From SFEB01 sp964612455 (GTDB lineage: Bacteria; Bacillota; Clostridia; Christensenellales; CAG-314), in NCBI GenBank assembly GCA_964612455.1, contig CAZTCB010000001.1:1-64000 (forward strand): DNA of 64,000 nt, given 5' to 3'. Below, piece by piece: positions 23,437 through 31,878 of this stretch. Below the pieces are notes generated by a model. The model was not told the origin of the DNA. It saw nothing but the letters and a program-made list of their open reading frames with translations, and searched no databases. Made by a program: the position numbers and the translations under genes. Each line of letters begins with the position of its first letter. Position 1 is the first letter of the stretch.

Positions 23437-24183
23437 ATGAGTACAAGTGCAAGCAATAAAAATATCGTATTAGCCAAAAAACTTTTGCAAAAAAAGTACC
23501 GCGACGAGGAAAATAAGTATCTTGTTGAGGGGATTAAACTCGTAAAAGAACTTTTTTTATGCAATCAATCCGTAGATTTTTTGGTTGTAGATGAAAATGT
23601 TTCGTGCAAGTATGCCGATTTTTTGGACGGAAAGACTTTTTTTTCGGTAACGGAAAAAACATTTTCTTCGTTAACGGATACTGTTGCAAATCAGGGAATT
23701 TTAGCAGTAGTAAACAAACCGTCGTTGCGTCTTCGTGCGCCTGAAGCAAACGCGCTTGTGATGGACAGGCTACAGGACCCGTCTAACGTGGGCGCAATCA
23801 TGCGTACTGCCGCGGCAGCGGGATACAATGATATCTACATGGTAGAATGTGCGGATCCTTATTCGCCAAAATGTATCAGAGCGGGGATGTCTGCGCAGTT
23901 TCGTCTTAACTTATTCTCCGTTTGCGAGAAAGAGGTTTTAAGCGTGTTAGAAGGTAATTGCACGTTGCTTTGTGCAGATATGAACGGCAAAAACGTTTTT
24001 GATTGCGATAAATTCGGTAAACACGCGTTGGTGCTCGGAAATGAGGGCGGAGGCATTAGCGACACGTTTCGTTGTGCATGCGACCAAACTATAAGTTTAC
24101 CTATGGGTAAGAATATGGAGTCGTTAAACGTATCCGTTAGTGCCGGCATATTAATGTATTTGTTAACACATTTAAAAACATAA
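23437..24183 (+). CDS. SpoU/TrmH-family RNA 2'-O-methyltransferase
   Basis: A 248-residue SPOUT methyltransferase that puts a methyl group on a ribose 2'-OH in rRNA or tRNA; the exact target is unknown. An N-terminal substrate-binding domain contains YLVEGIKLVKE (~residue 30). The C-terminal knotted domain carries the three family motifs: LQDPSNVGAIMRTA (~110), LVLGNEGGGI (~195) and LPMGKNMESLNVSVSAGI (~223). I start at ATG 23437, where family homology begins. It has no clear Shine-Dalgarno sequence and lies 6 nt behind the rplT terminator, so expression is probably low or relies on readthrough; an in-frame TTG at 23386 would be inside the terminator region. Confidence 0.88.
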   Translation: MSTSASNKNIVLAKKLLQKKYRDEENKYLVEGIKLVKELFLCNQSVDFLVVDENVSCKYADFLDGKTFFSVTEKTFSSLTDTVANQGILAVVNKPSLRLRAPEANALVMDRLQDPSNVGAIMRTAAAAGYNDIYMVECADPYSPKCIRAGMSAQFRLNLFSVCEKEVLSVLEGNCTLLCADMNGKNVFDCDKFGKHALVLGNEGGGISDTFRCACDQTISLPMGKNMESLNVSVSAGILMYLLTHLKT

Positions 24184-24202
24184 TAATATTTGGAGGATTT
24201 AT

Positions 24203-24940
24203 ATGTCAGGTCATAGTAAATGGGCTAACATTAAGAGAAAGAAAGAAAAAACAGACGCCGCGAAAGGTAATGTTTTTACTAAAATAGGGAGAGAGATTGC
24301 GGTCGCCGTAAAGCTTGGCGGTAGCGATCCCAATAATAACAGCAGGTTAGCCGACGTTATAGCAAAAGCAAAGGCAAATAATATGCCAAACGACAATATT
24401 ACGCGTAGTATTAAAAAAGCGGCTGGGGAACTCGGAAATATCAATTATGAAAATATGACTTATGAAGGTTACGGTATAGGCGGCAGTGCCGTTATTGTTG
24501 AGTGTCTGACCGACAACAATAATCGTACGGCAGGCGACGTCCGCAGTTATTTTACTAAATACGGCGGGAGTCTCGGTACCACAAACTGCGTGTCGTTTAT
24601 GTTTGACCGCAAAGGTGTTGTCGTTTGTGAACGCGGTGACGGGCTTACCGAAGATCAGGCGTTTGAACTTGCTATTAACTCAGGTGCCGATGACGTATTG
24701 GTTGAGGATGAAATTTTTGAAGTTTATACTACTCCGAGTGACATAGATACCGTAAAAACAGAATTGGTAAACAACGGTGCCGTCATTATGTCGGCAGAAG
24801 TCGAGTGGTTGCCGCAGAATATGGTTACGTTAAACGATGAACAACTTGTAAAGTTTCGTAGGATGTTGGATATGTTTGAAGAGAACGACGACGTTCAAAA
24901 CGTATATCACAACGTTGATTTACCTGACGACGAGGAATAG
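24203..24940 (+). CDS. yebC: YebC/PmpR-family regulatory protein
   Basis: A 245-residue protein of the widespread YebC/TACO1 family, beginning with the signature SGHSKWANIKRKKEKTDAAK and containing the GGSDPNNNSRLADVIAKAK block. Members have been reported as transcription regulators and, more recently, as factors that help ribosomes through difficult peptide sequences. It precedes ruvC-ruvA-ruvB, a very common arrangement in bacteria. TTGGAGG lies upstream of ATG 24203, and ruvC starts 1 nt after its stop. Confidence 0.93.
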   Translation: MSGHSKWANIKRKKEKTDAAKGNVFTKIGREIAVAVKLGGSDPNNNSRLADVIAKAKANNMPNDNITRSIKKAAGELGNINYENMTYEGYGIGGSAVIVECLTDNNNRTAGDVRSYFTKYGGSLGTTNCVSFMFDRKGVVVCERGDGLTEDQAFELAINSGADDVLVEDEIFEVYTTPSDIDTVKTELVNNGAVIMSAEVEWLPQNMVTLNDEQLVKFRRMLDMFEENDDVQNVYHNVDLPDDEE

Positions 24941-24941
24941 T

Positions 24942-25433
24942 TTGAGGGTGTTGGGTATAGATCCGGGACTTGCGACGATAGGTTACGGAATTGTTGATAA
25001 TGACGGAAAAATTTCGCATGTCGTGGATTACGGTGTCATCGTTACGCCGAAAGAAGAAAATACCGCAAATAGATTAGCTATGATTGATAAAGCGTCGGAA
25101 GAGTTGATTAAAAGATTTGCTCCCGACGCAATCGCAATGGAAGAACTGTTTTTTAATACCAACGTTACTACGGGAATAAGAGTAGCGATGGCAAGAGGGG
25201 TTTTATTGGTTAATGCGGTAAAGTATTGCGGGGATCTTTATGAGTATACGCCATTGCAAATTAAGCAGGCAATGGTTGGTTACGGTAGAGCGGATAAACG
25301 CCAAGTGCAAGAAATGGTAAAGATTTATCTTAAGTTAGACAAGATTCCTCGACCTGACGATGCGGCGGATGCTCTTGCGGTTGCTTTGACTCATTTACAA
25401 ACGGGAGTGTTAGCGGGAAAGTTTCGGATATAG
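24942..25433 (+). CDS. ruvC: Holliday junction endonuclease RuvC
   Basis: RuvC is a homodimeric RNase H-fold nuclease that cuts Holliday junctions opened by RuvAB. The 163-residue protein has the catalytic acids in order: Asp7 in GIDPGLATIGYG, Glu in AMEELFF (~residue 66) and the Asp pair in RPDDAADALA (~138). I choose TTG at 24942, because the protein then starts MRVLGIDPG as in the family and GAGGAA lies just upstream in the end of yebC. The open frame continues upstream over yebC but without support. Confidence 0.95.
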   Translation: MRVLGIDPGLATIGYGIVDNDGKISHVVDYGVIVTPKEENTANRLAMIDKASEELIKRFAPDAIAMEELFFNTNVTTGIRVAMARGVLLVNAVKYCGDLYEYTPLQIKQAMVGYGRADKRQVQEMVKIYLKLDKIPRPDDAADALAVALTHLQTGVLAGKFRI

Positions 25434-25443
25434 GTTGTATTGT

Positions 25444-26031
25444 ATGATAGATTTTATTAGCGGTAAAGTAGTCGACATTAACGAAAATGTAGTGGTTGTA
25501 GAGAATAACAATATCGGTTATGAAATAGTCGTCAGTTTATCGGCCTTAGTCGGACTTGGAGTCGGTCAAACCGTAAAATTTTACGTTTATTTACAGGTGC
25601 GCGAAGACGGATATTCGTTGTTCGGGTTTTTAAACAAGGATGAGAAGAAAATGTTTTTGCGCTTGATTTCGGTCAGCGGCGTGGGACCAAAAGTGGCTCT
25701 GTCGGTTTTATCCGGAGTTAGTTTAAGCGAACTTGCGATGGCAATTTTGAATGATGACGTTGCAACTTTGACGAGGATAAAAGGTCTCGGTAAAAAGACG
25801 GCAGAACGATTAATTTTGGAGTTAAAAGAAAAAATTTCTCCCATTGAGGCTATCGGGGCGACTGCAAAATCATCGTCGGATGTCATCGTAACCAAAGATG
25901 GCGAAGAGGCGATATCTGTATTGATTTCGTTGGGACTGTCGTCTGCAGACGCTATGCGGCGTGTTAAAAAATGTATCGAAGACGGTTGTGATACTGCAGA
26001 GAGTATTCTGGCTCGTGCATTAAAAGGTTGA
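25444..26031 (+). CDS. ruvA: Holliday junction DNA helicase subunit RuvA
   Basis: RuvA binds four-way junctions as a tetramer and loads the RuvB motors. The 195-residue protein has the N-terminal OB fold (MIDFISGKVVDIN), two helix-hairpin-helix motifs (RLISVSGVGPKVALSVL and TRIKGLGKKTAERLI, ~residues 70 and 106) and a C-terminal three-helix domain (~145-195) that contacts RuvB. ATG 25444 matches the usual start; an in-frame TTG at 25435 is possible. It lies 10 nt after ruvC. Confidence 0.95.
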   Translation: MIDFISGKVVDINENVVVVENNNIGYEIVVSLSALVGLGVGQTVKFYVYLQVREDGYSLFGFLNKDEKKMFLRLISVSGVGPKVALSVLSGVSLSELAMAILNDDVATLTRIKGLGKKTAERLILELKEKISPIEAIGATAKSSSDVIVTKDGEEAISVLISLGLSSADAMRRVKKCIEDGCDTAESILARALKG

Positions 26032-26033
26032 TT

Positions 26034-27089
26034 ATGGAAAACGACTTAATAAAAAGCACCTTAGAAGACAGTTTTGAAGAAGAAGCTGAAAATATACTTC
26101 GTCCGAAACGACTTTCAAGTTACGTGGGGCAAGAAGCCGTAAAAAATAATCTTAGCGTATTTATAGCTGCGGCAAAAGCAAGAAGCGAGAACCTTGACCA
26201 CGTGTTGCTTTATGGCCCTCCCGGACTCGGCAAAACGACGCTGGCTCATATTATAGCGAATGAACTCGGCACTAATATAGTTATGACCAGCGGTCCGGCG
26301 ATAGAGCGTGCCGCAGATCTGGCGGCAATTTTAACCAATCTTAACACAAACGACGTGTTATTTGTAGATGAGATTCATAGGCTTAACCGTAGTATAGAAG
26401 AAATTTTATATCCGGCAATGGAGGATTTTTGTCTTGATTTCGTAGTAGGTAAAGGTCCGAGTGCCAAGAGTTTGAGGCTGCCCTTAAAACGTTTTACGTT
26501 GGTTGGCGCAACGACGAAAGCCGGTAATTTGTCGGCGCCGTTAAGGGATAGATTTGGCGTTCAGTTGCGTTTGGTTATGTATACTCCTCAAGAGCTGGAT
26601 AGAATCATCCGTAACAGTGCAGAGATACTCGGTACCGAGATTGATGCCGACGCATCCTTTGATATCGCGACGCGTAGTCGTGGCACTCCGCGTATTGCTA
26701 ACAGGTTGTTGAAACGCGTTCGTGATTTTGCGCAAATTAAAAATGGCGGAAAGATAAACGAAGATATTTGTGATTTTGCTCTTAAAGCAATGGGCATCGA
26801 CTGTCTCGGACTGGATTTGACCGATAAGAACGTTATTTTATCGATGATAGATAAATTTGGTGGGCGTCCGGTGGGGCTTGATACCATTGCGGCAAGTACA
26901 GGAGAAGACGCTACTACGATAGAGGACGTTTACGAGCCTTATTTGTTGCGTATCGGTTTTTTGGCGCGTACTCCCAGAGGAAGAGTTGTAATGCCTAAGG
27001 CGTACGAGCACTACGGTAGAAAAATTAATTCTCAAACGGCTGAATTTTTAGTCGGATTGTCGGATATCTCGGATGGGGGCGAAGAGTAG
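26034..27089 (+). CDS. ruvB: Holliday junction branch migration ATPase RuvB
   Basis: The hexameric AAA+ motor that drives branch migration. The 351-residue protein has the N-terminal RPKRLSSYVGQ block, Walker A in GPPGLGKTT (~residue 63), Walker B in LFVDEIHRLNR (~110), sensor 1 in LVGATTKAG (~160), the arginine-finger region APLRDRFG and a winged-helix C terminus with GRVVMPKAYEHYG. ATG 26034 has AAAGG about 7 nt upstream; TTG 26028 is an in-frame alternative overlapping the ruvA stop. Confidence 0.96.
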   Translation: MENDLIKSTLEDSFEEEAENILRPKRLSSYVGQEAVKNNLSVFIAAAKARSENLDHVLLYGPPGLGKTTLAHIIANELGTNIVMTSGPAIERAADLAAILTNLNTNDVLFVDEIHRLNRSIEEILYPAMEDFCLDFVVGKGPSAKSLRLPLKRFTLVGATTKAGNLSAPLRDRFGVQLRLVMYTPQELDRIIRNSAEILGTEIDADASFDIATRSRGTPRIANRLLKRVRDFAQIKNGGKINEDICDFALKAMGIDCLGLDLTDKNVILSMIDKFGGRPVGLDTIAASTGEDATTIEDVYEPYLLRIGFLARTPRGRVVMPKAYEHYGRKINSQTAEFLVGLSDISDGGEE

Positions 27090-27101
27090 GTTTGAACATA
27101 A

Positions 27102-28124
27102 ATGAAGACAGCTTTATTTGATTATTATTTACCTGAAGAATTGATAGCTCAGACGCCTATTGAGCCACGAGATCATTCTCGATTGCTTATTTATAATAGG
27201 CAAACGAAAGAGATATTGCACAAACATTTTTATGATATCGTTGATTATTTAAATCCCGATGACGTACTCGTTATAAATAATACTAAAGTTATTCCTGCGA
27301 GATTGTATGGCGAAAGAGAAGATACCCACGGGAAAGTCGAAGTGTTATTACTTAAGCGGATTGATTTGACTCGGTGGAATATAATAATCAAACCAGGGAA
27401 AACCGCTCGGATTGGTACGACATATCGTTTTTCTGACAAATTAAAGGGTACTATCACAGAAATAGGTGACGACGGAGAGCGTACGATACGGTTTGAGTTT
27501 GATGGGGTTTTTGAAGATATACTGACAGAAATCGGTCAAATGCCGTTGCCGCCTTATATTAAGGAGAAATTAAACGACAAGGCTCGTTATAATACGGTTT
27601 ATTCTAAGATTGACGGTAGTGCCGCCGCTCCGACCGCAGGTCTGCATTTTACTCAGGCATTGTTAGAAAAAATAAAACGCAAGGGCATTGTCGTTGCGGA
27701 AGTGCTATTACATGTGGGGCTCGGTACCTTTAGACCCGTAAAAAGTGAGGATACGGCTACACATGTGATGCATAGCGAATATTACGAAGTTACGCAGGCT
27801 ACCGCGGATTTGATTAACGACGCAAAAAAGGCGGGAAGACGAATAATCGCGGTCGGTACTACTTGCGTACGAGTGTTGGAAAGTGCCACGAGTGATGACA
27901 ATGTATTGCGGGCGACGAAAGGTAATACCGATATTTTTATTTATCCGCCTTATAAGTTTAAAATGGTAGGTGCTCTCATTACAAATTTTCATTTGCCAAA
28001 GAGTACTTTGCTTATGTTGGTGTCGGCATTTGCCGATAGGGAAGAAATTCTTAAGGTTTACGAAACGGCGGTTAAAGAAAAATACCGATTTTTTAGTTTC
28101 GGGGACGCAACGTTTTTAATTTGA
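27102..28124 (+). CDS. queA: S-adenosylmethionine:tRNA ribosyltransferase-isomerase QueA
   Basis: QueA transfers and isomerises the ribose of S-adenosylmethionine onto preQ1 in tRNA, giving epoxyqueuosine. The 340-residue protein has the family blocks DYYLPEELIAQTP near the start, VINNTKVIPARLYGE (~residue 60), SAAAPTAGLHFT (~170), HVGLGTFRPVK (~206) and LITNFHLPKSTLLMLV (~300). It lies between ruvB and tgt, the previous enzyme of the same pathway, with gaps of 12 and 7 nt, so ruvCAB-queA-tgt may be one transcript. Confidence 0.96.
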   Translation: MKTALFDYYLPEELIAQTPIEPRDHSRLLIYNRQTKEILHKHFYDIVDYLNPDDVLVINNTKVIPARLYGEREDTHGKVEVLLLKRIDLTRWNIIIKPGKTARIGTTYRFSDKLKGTITEIGDDGERTIRFEFDGVFEDILTEIGQMPLPPYIKEKLNDKARYNTVYSKIDGSAAAPTAGLHFTQALLEKIKRKGIVVAEVLLHVGLGTFRPVKSEDTATHVMHSEYYEVTQATADLINDAKKAGRRIIAVGTTCVRVLESATSDDNVLRATKGNTDIFIYPPYKFKMVGALITNFHLPKSTLLMLVSAFADREEILKVYETAVKEKYRFFSFGDATFLI

Positions 28125-28131
28125 GGTAAAG

Positions 28132-29271
28132 ATGACTAAATTTTCTTTTGAATTAATAAAGGAAGAAAAACATACGGGTGCACGTCTCGGAGTATTTCAC
28201 ACGCCCCACGGGGATATCGAAACTCCTATTTTCATGCCTGTCGGTACGGCGGCTACCGTAAAATCTTTAATGCCTGACACGGTGAAAGAACTCGGAACTC
28301 AAATATTGTTGTGCAATACGTATCATTTATATCTTAGACCGGGGCAAGATATAGTGCGTTCTGCCGGTGGTTTGCATAAATTTATGCACTGGGATAAACC
28401 TATTTTGACCGATAGCGGTGGTTTTCAGGTGTTTAGTTTAAGCGGAATGAGAAAAATTACCGACGAGGGGGTTTGTTTCCGTTCGCATGTCGACGGTAGT
28501 AAACATATGTTTACCCCGGAAAAAGTAATGGACATACAGCATGATCTCGGTAGTGACATAATAATGGCGTTTGACGAATGTAGTGAGCCGGGGTATACCC
28601 ACAAGAAAGCGGAAATCGCAATGAATCGTACGTTAAATTGGTTAAAAAAATGTTACGAATATCATAATGTCGACGACAGTCATGGCAACCAAATGCTTTT
28701 TCCGATTATACAGGGTAATTTTTACGAGGATTTGCGGAAAGAAAGCGCAAAAGAAACCGTTCAGTATGCAAAATGCGGTATCGCCATAGGTGGATTGTCG
28801 GTGGGGGAACCGAGCGACGTGTACGTTAAAATGTTGGATGTTTTACAGCCGTATTATCCTAAAGATATGCCGAGATACCTTATGGGAGTTGGTACCCCTG
28901 ACTATATCTTTGACGGTGTCTTGCGTGGAATAGATATGTTTGACTGTGTTTTGCCAACGAGAATAGCGCGCAACGGAACTGCGTTGACGAGTAAAGGCAA
29001 AGTAGTGGTGAGAAACGGTAAATACAAGAATGATTTTACGTCGCTTGACGAAGAATGTGATTGTTATTGCTGTAAAAATTTCACTAAGGCGTATCTGCGG
29101 CATTTGGTGAATTGCGGTGAAATTTTGGGGGCGGAATTGTTGAGTATTCACAATATAACGTTCTTGCTGAATTTGATGAAGGGTATCCGTCAAGCCATCT
29201 TAAATGACAATCTTTTGGAGTTTAAAAAAGATTTTTATGATAAATATTATAAAGACACAAACATACGTTGA
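28132..29271 (+). CDS. tgt: Queuine tRNA-ribosyltransferase (TGT)
   Basis: TGT exchanges guanine-34 of GUN-anticodon tRNAs for preQ1. The 379-residue protein has the catalytic aspartates in TDSGGFQVFSL (~residue 100) and MFDCVLPTR (~268), the GGLSVGEP substrate loop (~223), and the zinc site CDCYCCKNFTKAYLRHL...H (~306-340) with three Cys and one His. It follows queA by 7 nt. A promoter for yajC starts within its last codons. Confidence 0.97.
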   Translation: MTKFSFELIKEEKHTGARLGVFHTPHGDIETPIFMPVGTAATVKSLMPDTVKELGTQILLCNTYHLYLRPGQDIVRSAGGLHKFMHWDKPILTDSGGFQVFSLSGMRKITDEGVCFRSHVDGSKHMFTPEKVMDIQHDLGSDIIMAFDECSEPGYTHKKAEIAMNRTLNWLKKCYEYHNVDDSHGNQMLFPIIQGNFYEDLRKESAKETVQYAKCGIAIGGLSVGEPSDVYVKMLDVLQPYYPKDMPRYLMGVGTPDYIFDGVLRGIDMFDCVLPTRIARNGTALTSKGKVVVRNGKYKNDFTSLDEECDCYCCKNFTKAYLRHLVNCGEILGAELLSIHNITFLLNLMKGIRQAILNDNLLEFKKDFYDKYYKDTNIR

Positions 29272-29296
29272 CTTTTTTGAAAGGACGTAGTACAAT
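29268..29296 (+). promoter_or_regulatory. Promoter of yajC
   Basis: TTGACT (29268-29273), a 17-nt spacer and TACAAT (29291-29296). The -35 overlaps the tgt stop codon. Confidence 0.75.
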
Positions 29297-29324
29297 TAAT
29301 CAAAATAATTTTGGAGGAGTCGAC

Positions 29325-29702
29325 ATGATAACCAATTTTTTGTTAATGGCAGAAGCTGAAAGTAGCACCGGTAGCGGTAATAACGGGACGACCATAGTAA
29401 TGTGGATAGTTATTGCGGCGTTAGTTGTTTTTATGATTATTCAGGGTATTCTTTCGCGCAAGAAACAAAAGAAACAGCTCGAAGAAATGGAAAGCAGGCT
29501 TGTCGTTGGCGCAACTATCACTACTATCGGCGGAATAGTCGGAAAGGTAACGCGCATAGATGAAGAAACCGGATCTCTGTTTATAGAGACGGGAGACTTT
29601 GGTTCTGTTCATACGTTGCAGATAATTAAAAACGCCGTCGGTGTGGTGCATGCAGATAAGAATGCCGACGAGTATGAAGAAGTGACAAACGAAATTAAAT
29701 AA
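29325..29702 (+). CDS. yajC: Preprotein translocase accessory subunit YajC
   Basis: YajC is a small membrane protein associated with the SecDF-YidC complex. The 125-residue protein has a short external N terminus, one transmembrane helix (~residues 24-46) followed by RKKQKKQ, and the cytoplasmic domain with ITTIGGIVGKVTRI. GGAGG at 29313-29317 fixes ATG 29325; the upstream open frame to 29268 is untranslated leader. secD and secF are encoded 2-4 kb downstream, with the SCIFF genes between. Confidence 0.92.
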   Translation: MITNFLLMAEAESSTGSGNNGTTIVMWIVIAALVVFMIIQGILSRKKQKKQLEEMESRLVVGATITTIGGIVGKVTRIDEETGSLFIETGDFGSVHTLQIIKNAVGVVHADKNADEYEEVTNEIK

Positions 29703-29719
29703 TAGAGAATAAAAACAAG

Positions 29720-29760
29720 TACCTTCAAATAAGTTATAATGTATTTGGAGGTATTTTTTT
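29720..29760 (+). terminator. Terminator abutting the next start codon and containing its Shine-Dalgarno
   Basis: A 12-bp stem with one G-U pair (29720-29731 with 29742-29753) and seven T end exactly at the ATG at 29761. The descending arm holds the GGAGG (29747-29751) of the next gene, and the 10-nt loop contains TATAAT (29735-29740). Confidence 0.85.
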
Positions 29761-30159
29761 ATGGAAAGCACAAAGGCATTATCCGCAAATGAATCTAATA
29801 GCGGCGGTACGTTGAGGACCGTAGTTAAATCGGCAGTACTAAGTTTTGTTCTGTCGTTGGTTATGGTTCTTGTTTTTGCCCTCGTGGTCAAGCTTGCCAA
29901 CGTAAGCGGAGCTACAGTCGGAGTCATAAATCAAATAATAAAAATATTGAGTGCATTTTTGGGCGTACTATTTGCGGTTAACGAGAGAAATGCATGGTTG
30001 GTAAAAGGCACTCTTGGCGGAGCTCTGTTTGCGGTGTTGGCATTTGTTACTTTTTCTCTGATAGGCGGTAGTTTCAATTGGGGAAGTTTGATTGTTGACG
30101 TATTGCTTTGTGCTGTGGCGGGAGCTGTTGCGGCATTGCTTGCAGGCGGTAAAAAATAA
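29761..30159 (+). CDS. TIGR04086-type small integral membrane protein
   Basis: A 132-residue protein with about four hydrophobic segments (roughly residues 22-45, 55-73, 80-102 and 107-128), a polar N terminus and a Gly/Ala-rich last helix ending AALLAGGKK. Length, topology and placement between yajC and the SCIFF peptide match the TIGR04086 membrane protein family found at this locus across Clostridia; its function is unknown. Its GGAGG lies inside the terminator stem directly before the ATG, so readthrough transcripts from yajC should be poorly translated, while a transcript starting at the TATAAT in the loop would expose it. Association with export of the neighbouring peptide is inference. 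Confidence 0.72.
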   Translation: MESTKALSANESNSGGTLRTVVKSAVLSFVLSLVMVLVFALVVKLANVSGATVGVINQIIKILSAFLGVLFAVNERNAWLVKGTLGGALFAVLAFVTFSLIGGSFNWGSLIVDVLLCAVAGAVAALLAGGKK

Positions 30160-30187
30160 AGAAATTTAATTTTTACCGTTAAAATGC

Positions 30188-30216
30188 TTGTAAAAATTAA
30201 CGTTTTCTATTATAAT
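30188..30216 (+). promoter_or_regulatory. Promoter of scfA
   Basis: TTGTAA (30188-30193), a 17-nt spacer and TATAAT (30211-30216). An 11-bp perfect inverted repeat (30166-30176 with 30190-30200) overlaps the -35 and may terminate upstream transcripts or act as an operator. Confidence 0.78.
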
Positions 30217-30250
30217 GATAGTCGATAAAAAATCCAATCGGAGGTCAGAC

Positions 30251-30418
30251 ATGAAACACGTTAAAGCAGTGGCTATGCCAAAACTCAATCAACCAAAAAT
30301 CGGCTCGGGATGCGGTGAGTGCCGTAGTAGTTGCCAATCCGCTTGTAAGACGAGTTGCACTGTAGGCAATCAGGTTTGTGAGCGCAAGACGGAAGTTTTG
30401 ATAAAGTCTCACAAATAG
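30251..30418 (+). CDS. scfA: SCIFF peptide precursor (six cysteines in forty-five)
   Basis: A ribosomally made precursor conserved in nearly all Clostridia, modified by a radical SAM enzyme to carry a thioether bond. The 55-residue peptide begins MKHVKAV and has Cys at 21, 24, 28, 32, 36 and 43, with the core SCQSACKTSCTVGNQVCE. In homologues the crosslink joins Cys32 to Thr37, and both residues occur here at exactly those positions. GGAGG at 30239-30243 sets ATG 30251. The tail after Cys43 (ERKTEVLIKSHK) is about a dozen residues, longer than the few seen in the common ~46-residue form. Its biological role is unknown. Confidence 0.95.
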   Translation: MKHVKAVAMPKLNQPKIGSGCGECRSSCQSACKTSCTVGNQVCERKTEVLIKSHK

Positions 30419-30436
30419 TTTGACTTGCATTAATAG

Positions 30437-30464
30437 AAGGCAGTCTTAATGACTGCTTTTTTTT
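30437..30464 (+). terminator. Attenuating terminator between scfA and scfB
   Basis: GCAGTC (30440-30445) pairs with GACTGC (30451-30456) across a 5-nt loop, with flanking A-T pairs and eight T. No separate promoter for scfB is visible, so partial readthrough should make far more peptide message than maturase message. Confidence 0.88.
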
Positions 30465-30474
30465 AGGTGTTTAT

Positions 30475-31785
30475 ATGGTACATGCATTCAAAAACAACGG
30501 TAATTTTTATTTATTCGACGTAGAAAGCAGTAACCTTTTTAACGTCGACGAAGTGGTTTACAATATAGTTAGCAACGGCGATTTGGCGAGGTTTGAAAAA
30601 AGTGAAATTGACGAGGCTTTGTCCGAAATTGAACAATTGAAAAACGAAGGGTTGCTTTATACCGATGGTCCTCAGGATATTTCTACAAGCAAGTCACGCT
30701 ATATAAAGAGTATGTGTCTTCATTTGAGTCATGATTGTAATCTGAGGTGCAAGTATTGCTTTGCGGATGAAGGCGCCTACCATGGCAAGAGAGAACATAT
30801 GCCGCTCTATACTGCGAAGGCGGCAATTGATTTTTTAATAGAAAACAGCGGCAATATTAAAAATCTCGAAGTCGATTTTTTCGGCGGTGAGCCGTTGATG
30901 AATTTTGACGTCTTAAAGGCGACCGTTGAATACGCTAAAGCGCGCGCGAACGAAAAGGGAAAAGTATTTAAGTTTACGACTACGACAAACGGAATTTTGT
31001 TGGATAAATCCACGAGCGATTATCTTAATCGGGAAATGGACAACGTAGTACTTAGTCTTGACGGAAGAAAAGAAATTCATGACAGCGCAAGACCTACTGC
31101 AAACGGAAAGGGGAGTTTTGACCTCGTAATGGATAAGTTTAAGTACTTTCGTAGTATCCGAGGCGACAAGAGTTATTTTTTGAGAGGAACCTTTACGAGC
31201 CAAAACAAAGATTTTTGTAATGACGTTTTATTTATGGCAGACAACTTTGACCAGGTATCTACAGAACCGGTTGTTTTACCGGATGAGCACCCGATGGCGT
31301 TGAAGACGAGTGATTTGCCGATATTGTTTGAACAGTATGAGAAGTTGGCAGCAGAATACGTAACGAGACGTCGTGATCCTGACAGATGGTTTAGTTTTTT
31401 TCATTTCAACGTAGATTTGGAAAACGGACCATGTTTAAAGAAAAGATTGATGGGTTGCGGTGCAGGGTGCTCGTATTGTGCGGTTACGCCGGACGGAAAC
31501 ATTTATCCGTGTCATCAGTTTGCGGGTGAAAGCGAATTCGTCCTCGGAAACGTATCTGACAAAAAACTTGATGAAAATAAACGTCGTATGTTTTTTGACA
31601 GTAGCTTGGCGACTAAAAAGCAATGTGGCGAATGTTGGGCAAAGTACCATTGTAGCGGAGGATGTTCTGCTAACGCGCTTCATTTTAACGGCGATATTAA
31701 CGTTCCGTATCGGTTGGCATGTGAGTTGATGCGGAAAAGACTTGAGTGTGCTCTGTATATTTACGACGCAGAACGAAAAAATTAA
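30475..31785 (+). CDS. scfB: Radical SAM thioether maturase of the SCIFF peptide
   Basis: A 436-residue radical SAM/SPASM enzyme that forms a Cys-to-Thr thioether in the SCIFF peptide. The first ~80 residues fit a peptide-recognition (RRE-like) domain. The radical SAM [4Fe-4S] site is C88-N-L-R-C92-K-Y-C95, followed by the SAM-binding FFGGEP (~residue 141). The C-terminal SPASM region holds further cluster ligands in CGAGCSYC (~328), YPCHQF and CGECWAKYHCSGGC (~390). AGGTG lies about 5 nt upstream of ATG 30475. It directly follows its substrate gene. Confidence 0.95.
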   Translation: MVHAFKNNGNFYLFDVESSNLFNVDEVVYNIVSNGDLARFEKSEIDEALSEIEQLKNEGLLYTDGPQDISTSKSRYIKSMCLHLSHDCNLRCKYCFADEGAYHGKREHMPLYTAKAAIDFLIENSGNIKNLEVDFFGGEPLMNFDVLKATVEYAKARANEKGKVFKFTTTTNGILLDKSTSDYLNREMDNVVLSLDGRKEIHDSARPTANGKGSFDLVMDKFKYFRSIRGDKSYFLRGTFTSQNKDFCNDVLFMADNFDQVSTEPVVLPDEHPMALKTSDLPILFEQYEKLAAEYVTRRRDPDRWFSFFHFNVDLENGPCLKKRLMGCGAGCSYCAVTPDGNIYPCHQFAGESEFVLGNVSDKKLDENKRRMFFDSSLATKKQCGECWAKYHCSGGCSANALHFNGDINVPYRLACELMRKRLECALYIYDAERKN

Positions 31786-31815
31786 AGAAAAATGCCCTAA
31801 ATTTTTATTAAATTA

Positions 31816-31844
31816 TTGACTTATTTTACAAACGATTATATAAT
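31816..31844 (+). promoter_or_regulatory. Sigma-A promoter of secD-secF
   Basis: TTGACT (31816-31821), a 17-nt spacer and TATAAT (31839-31844), with AAGGAGG and the secD ATG following. Confidence 0.88.
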
Positions 31845-31878
31845 AATTAAGTTATGTAGTCACAAGGAGGCACAACAG

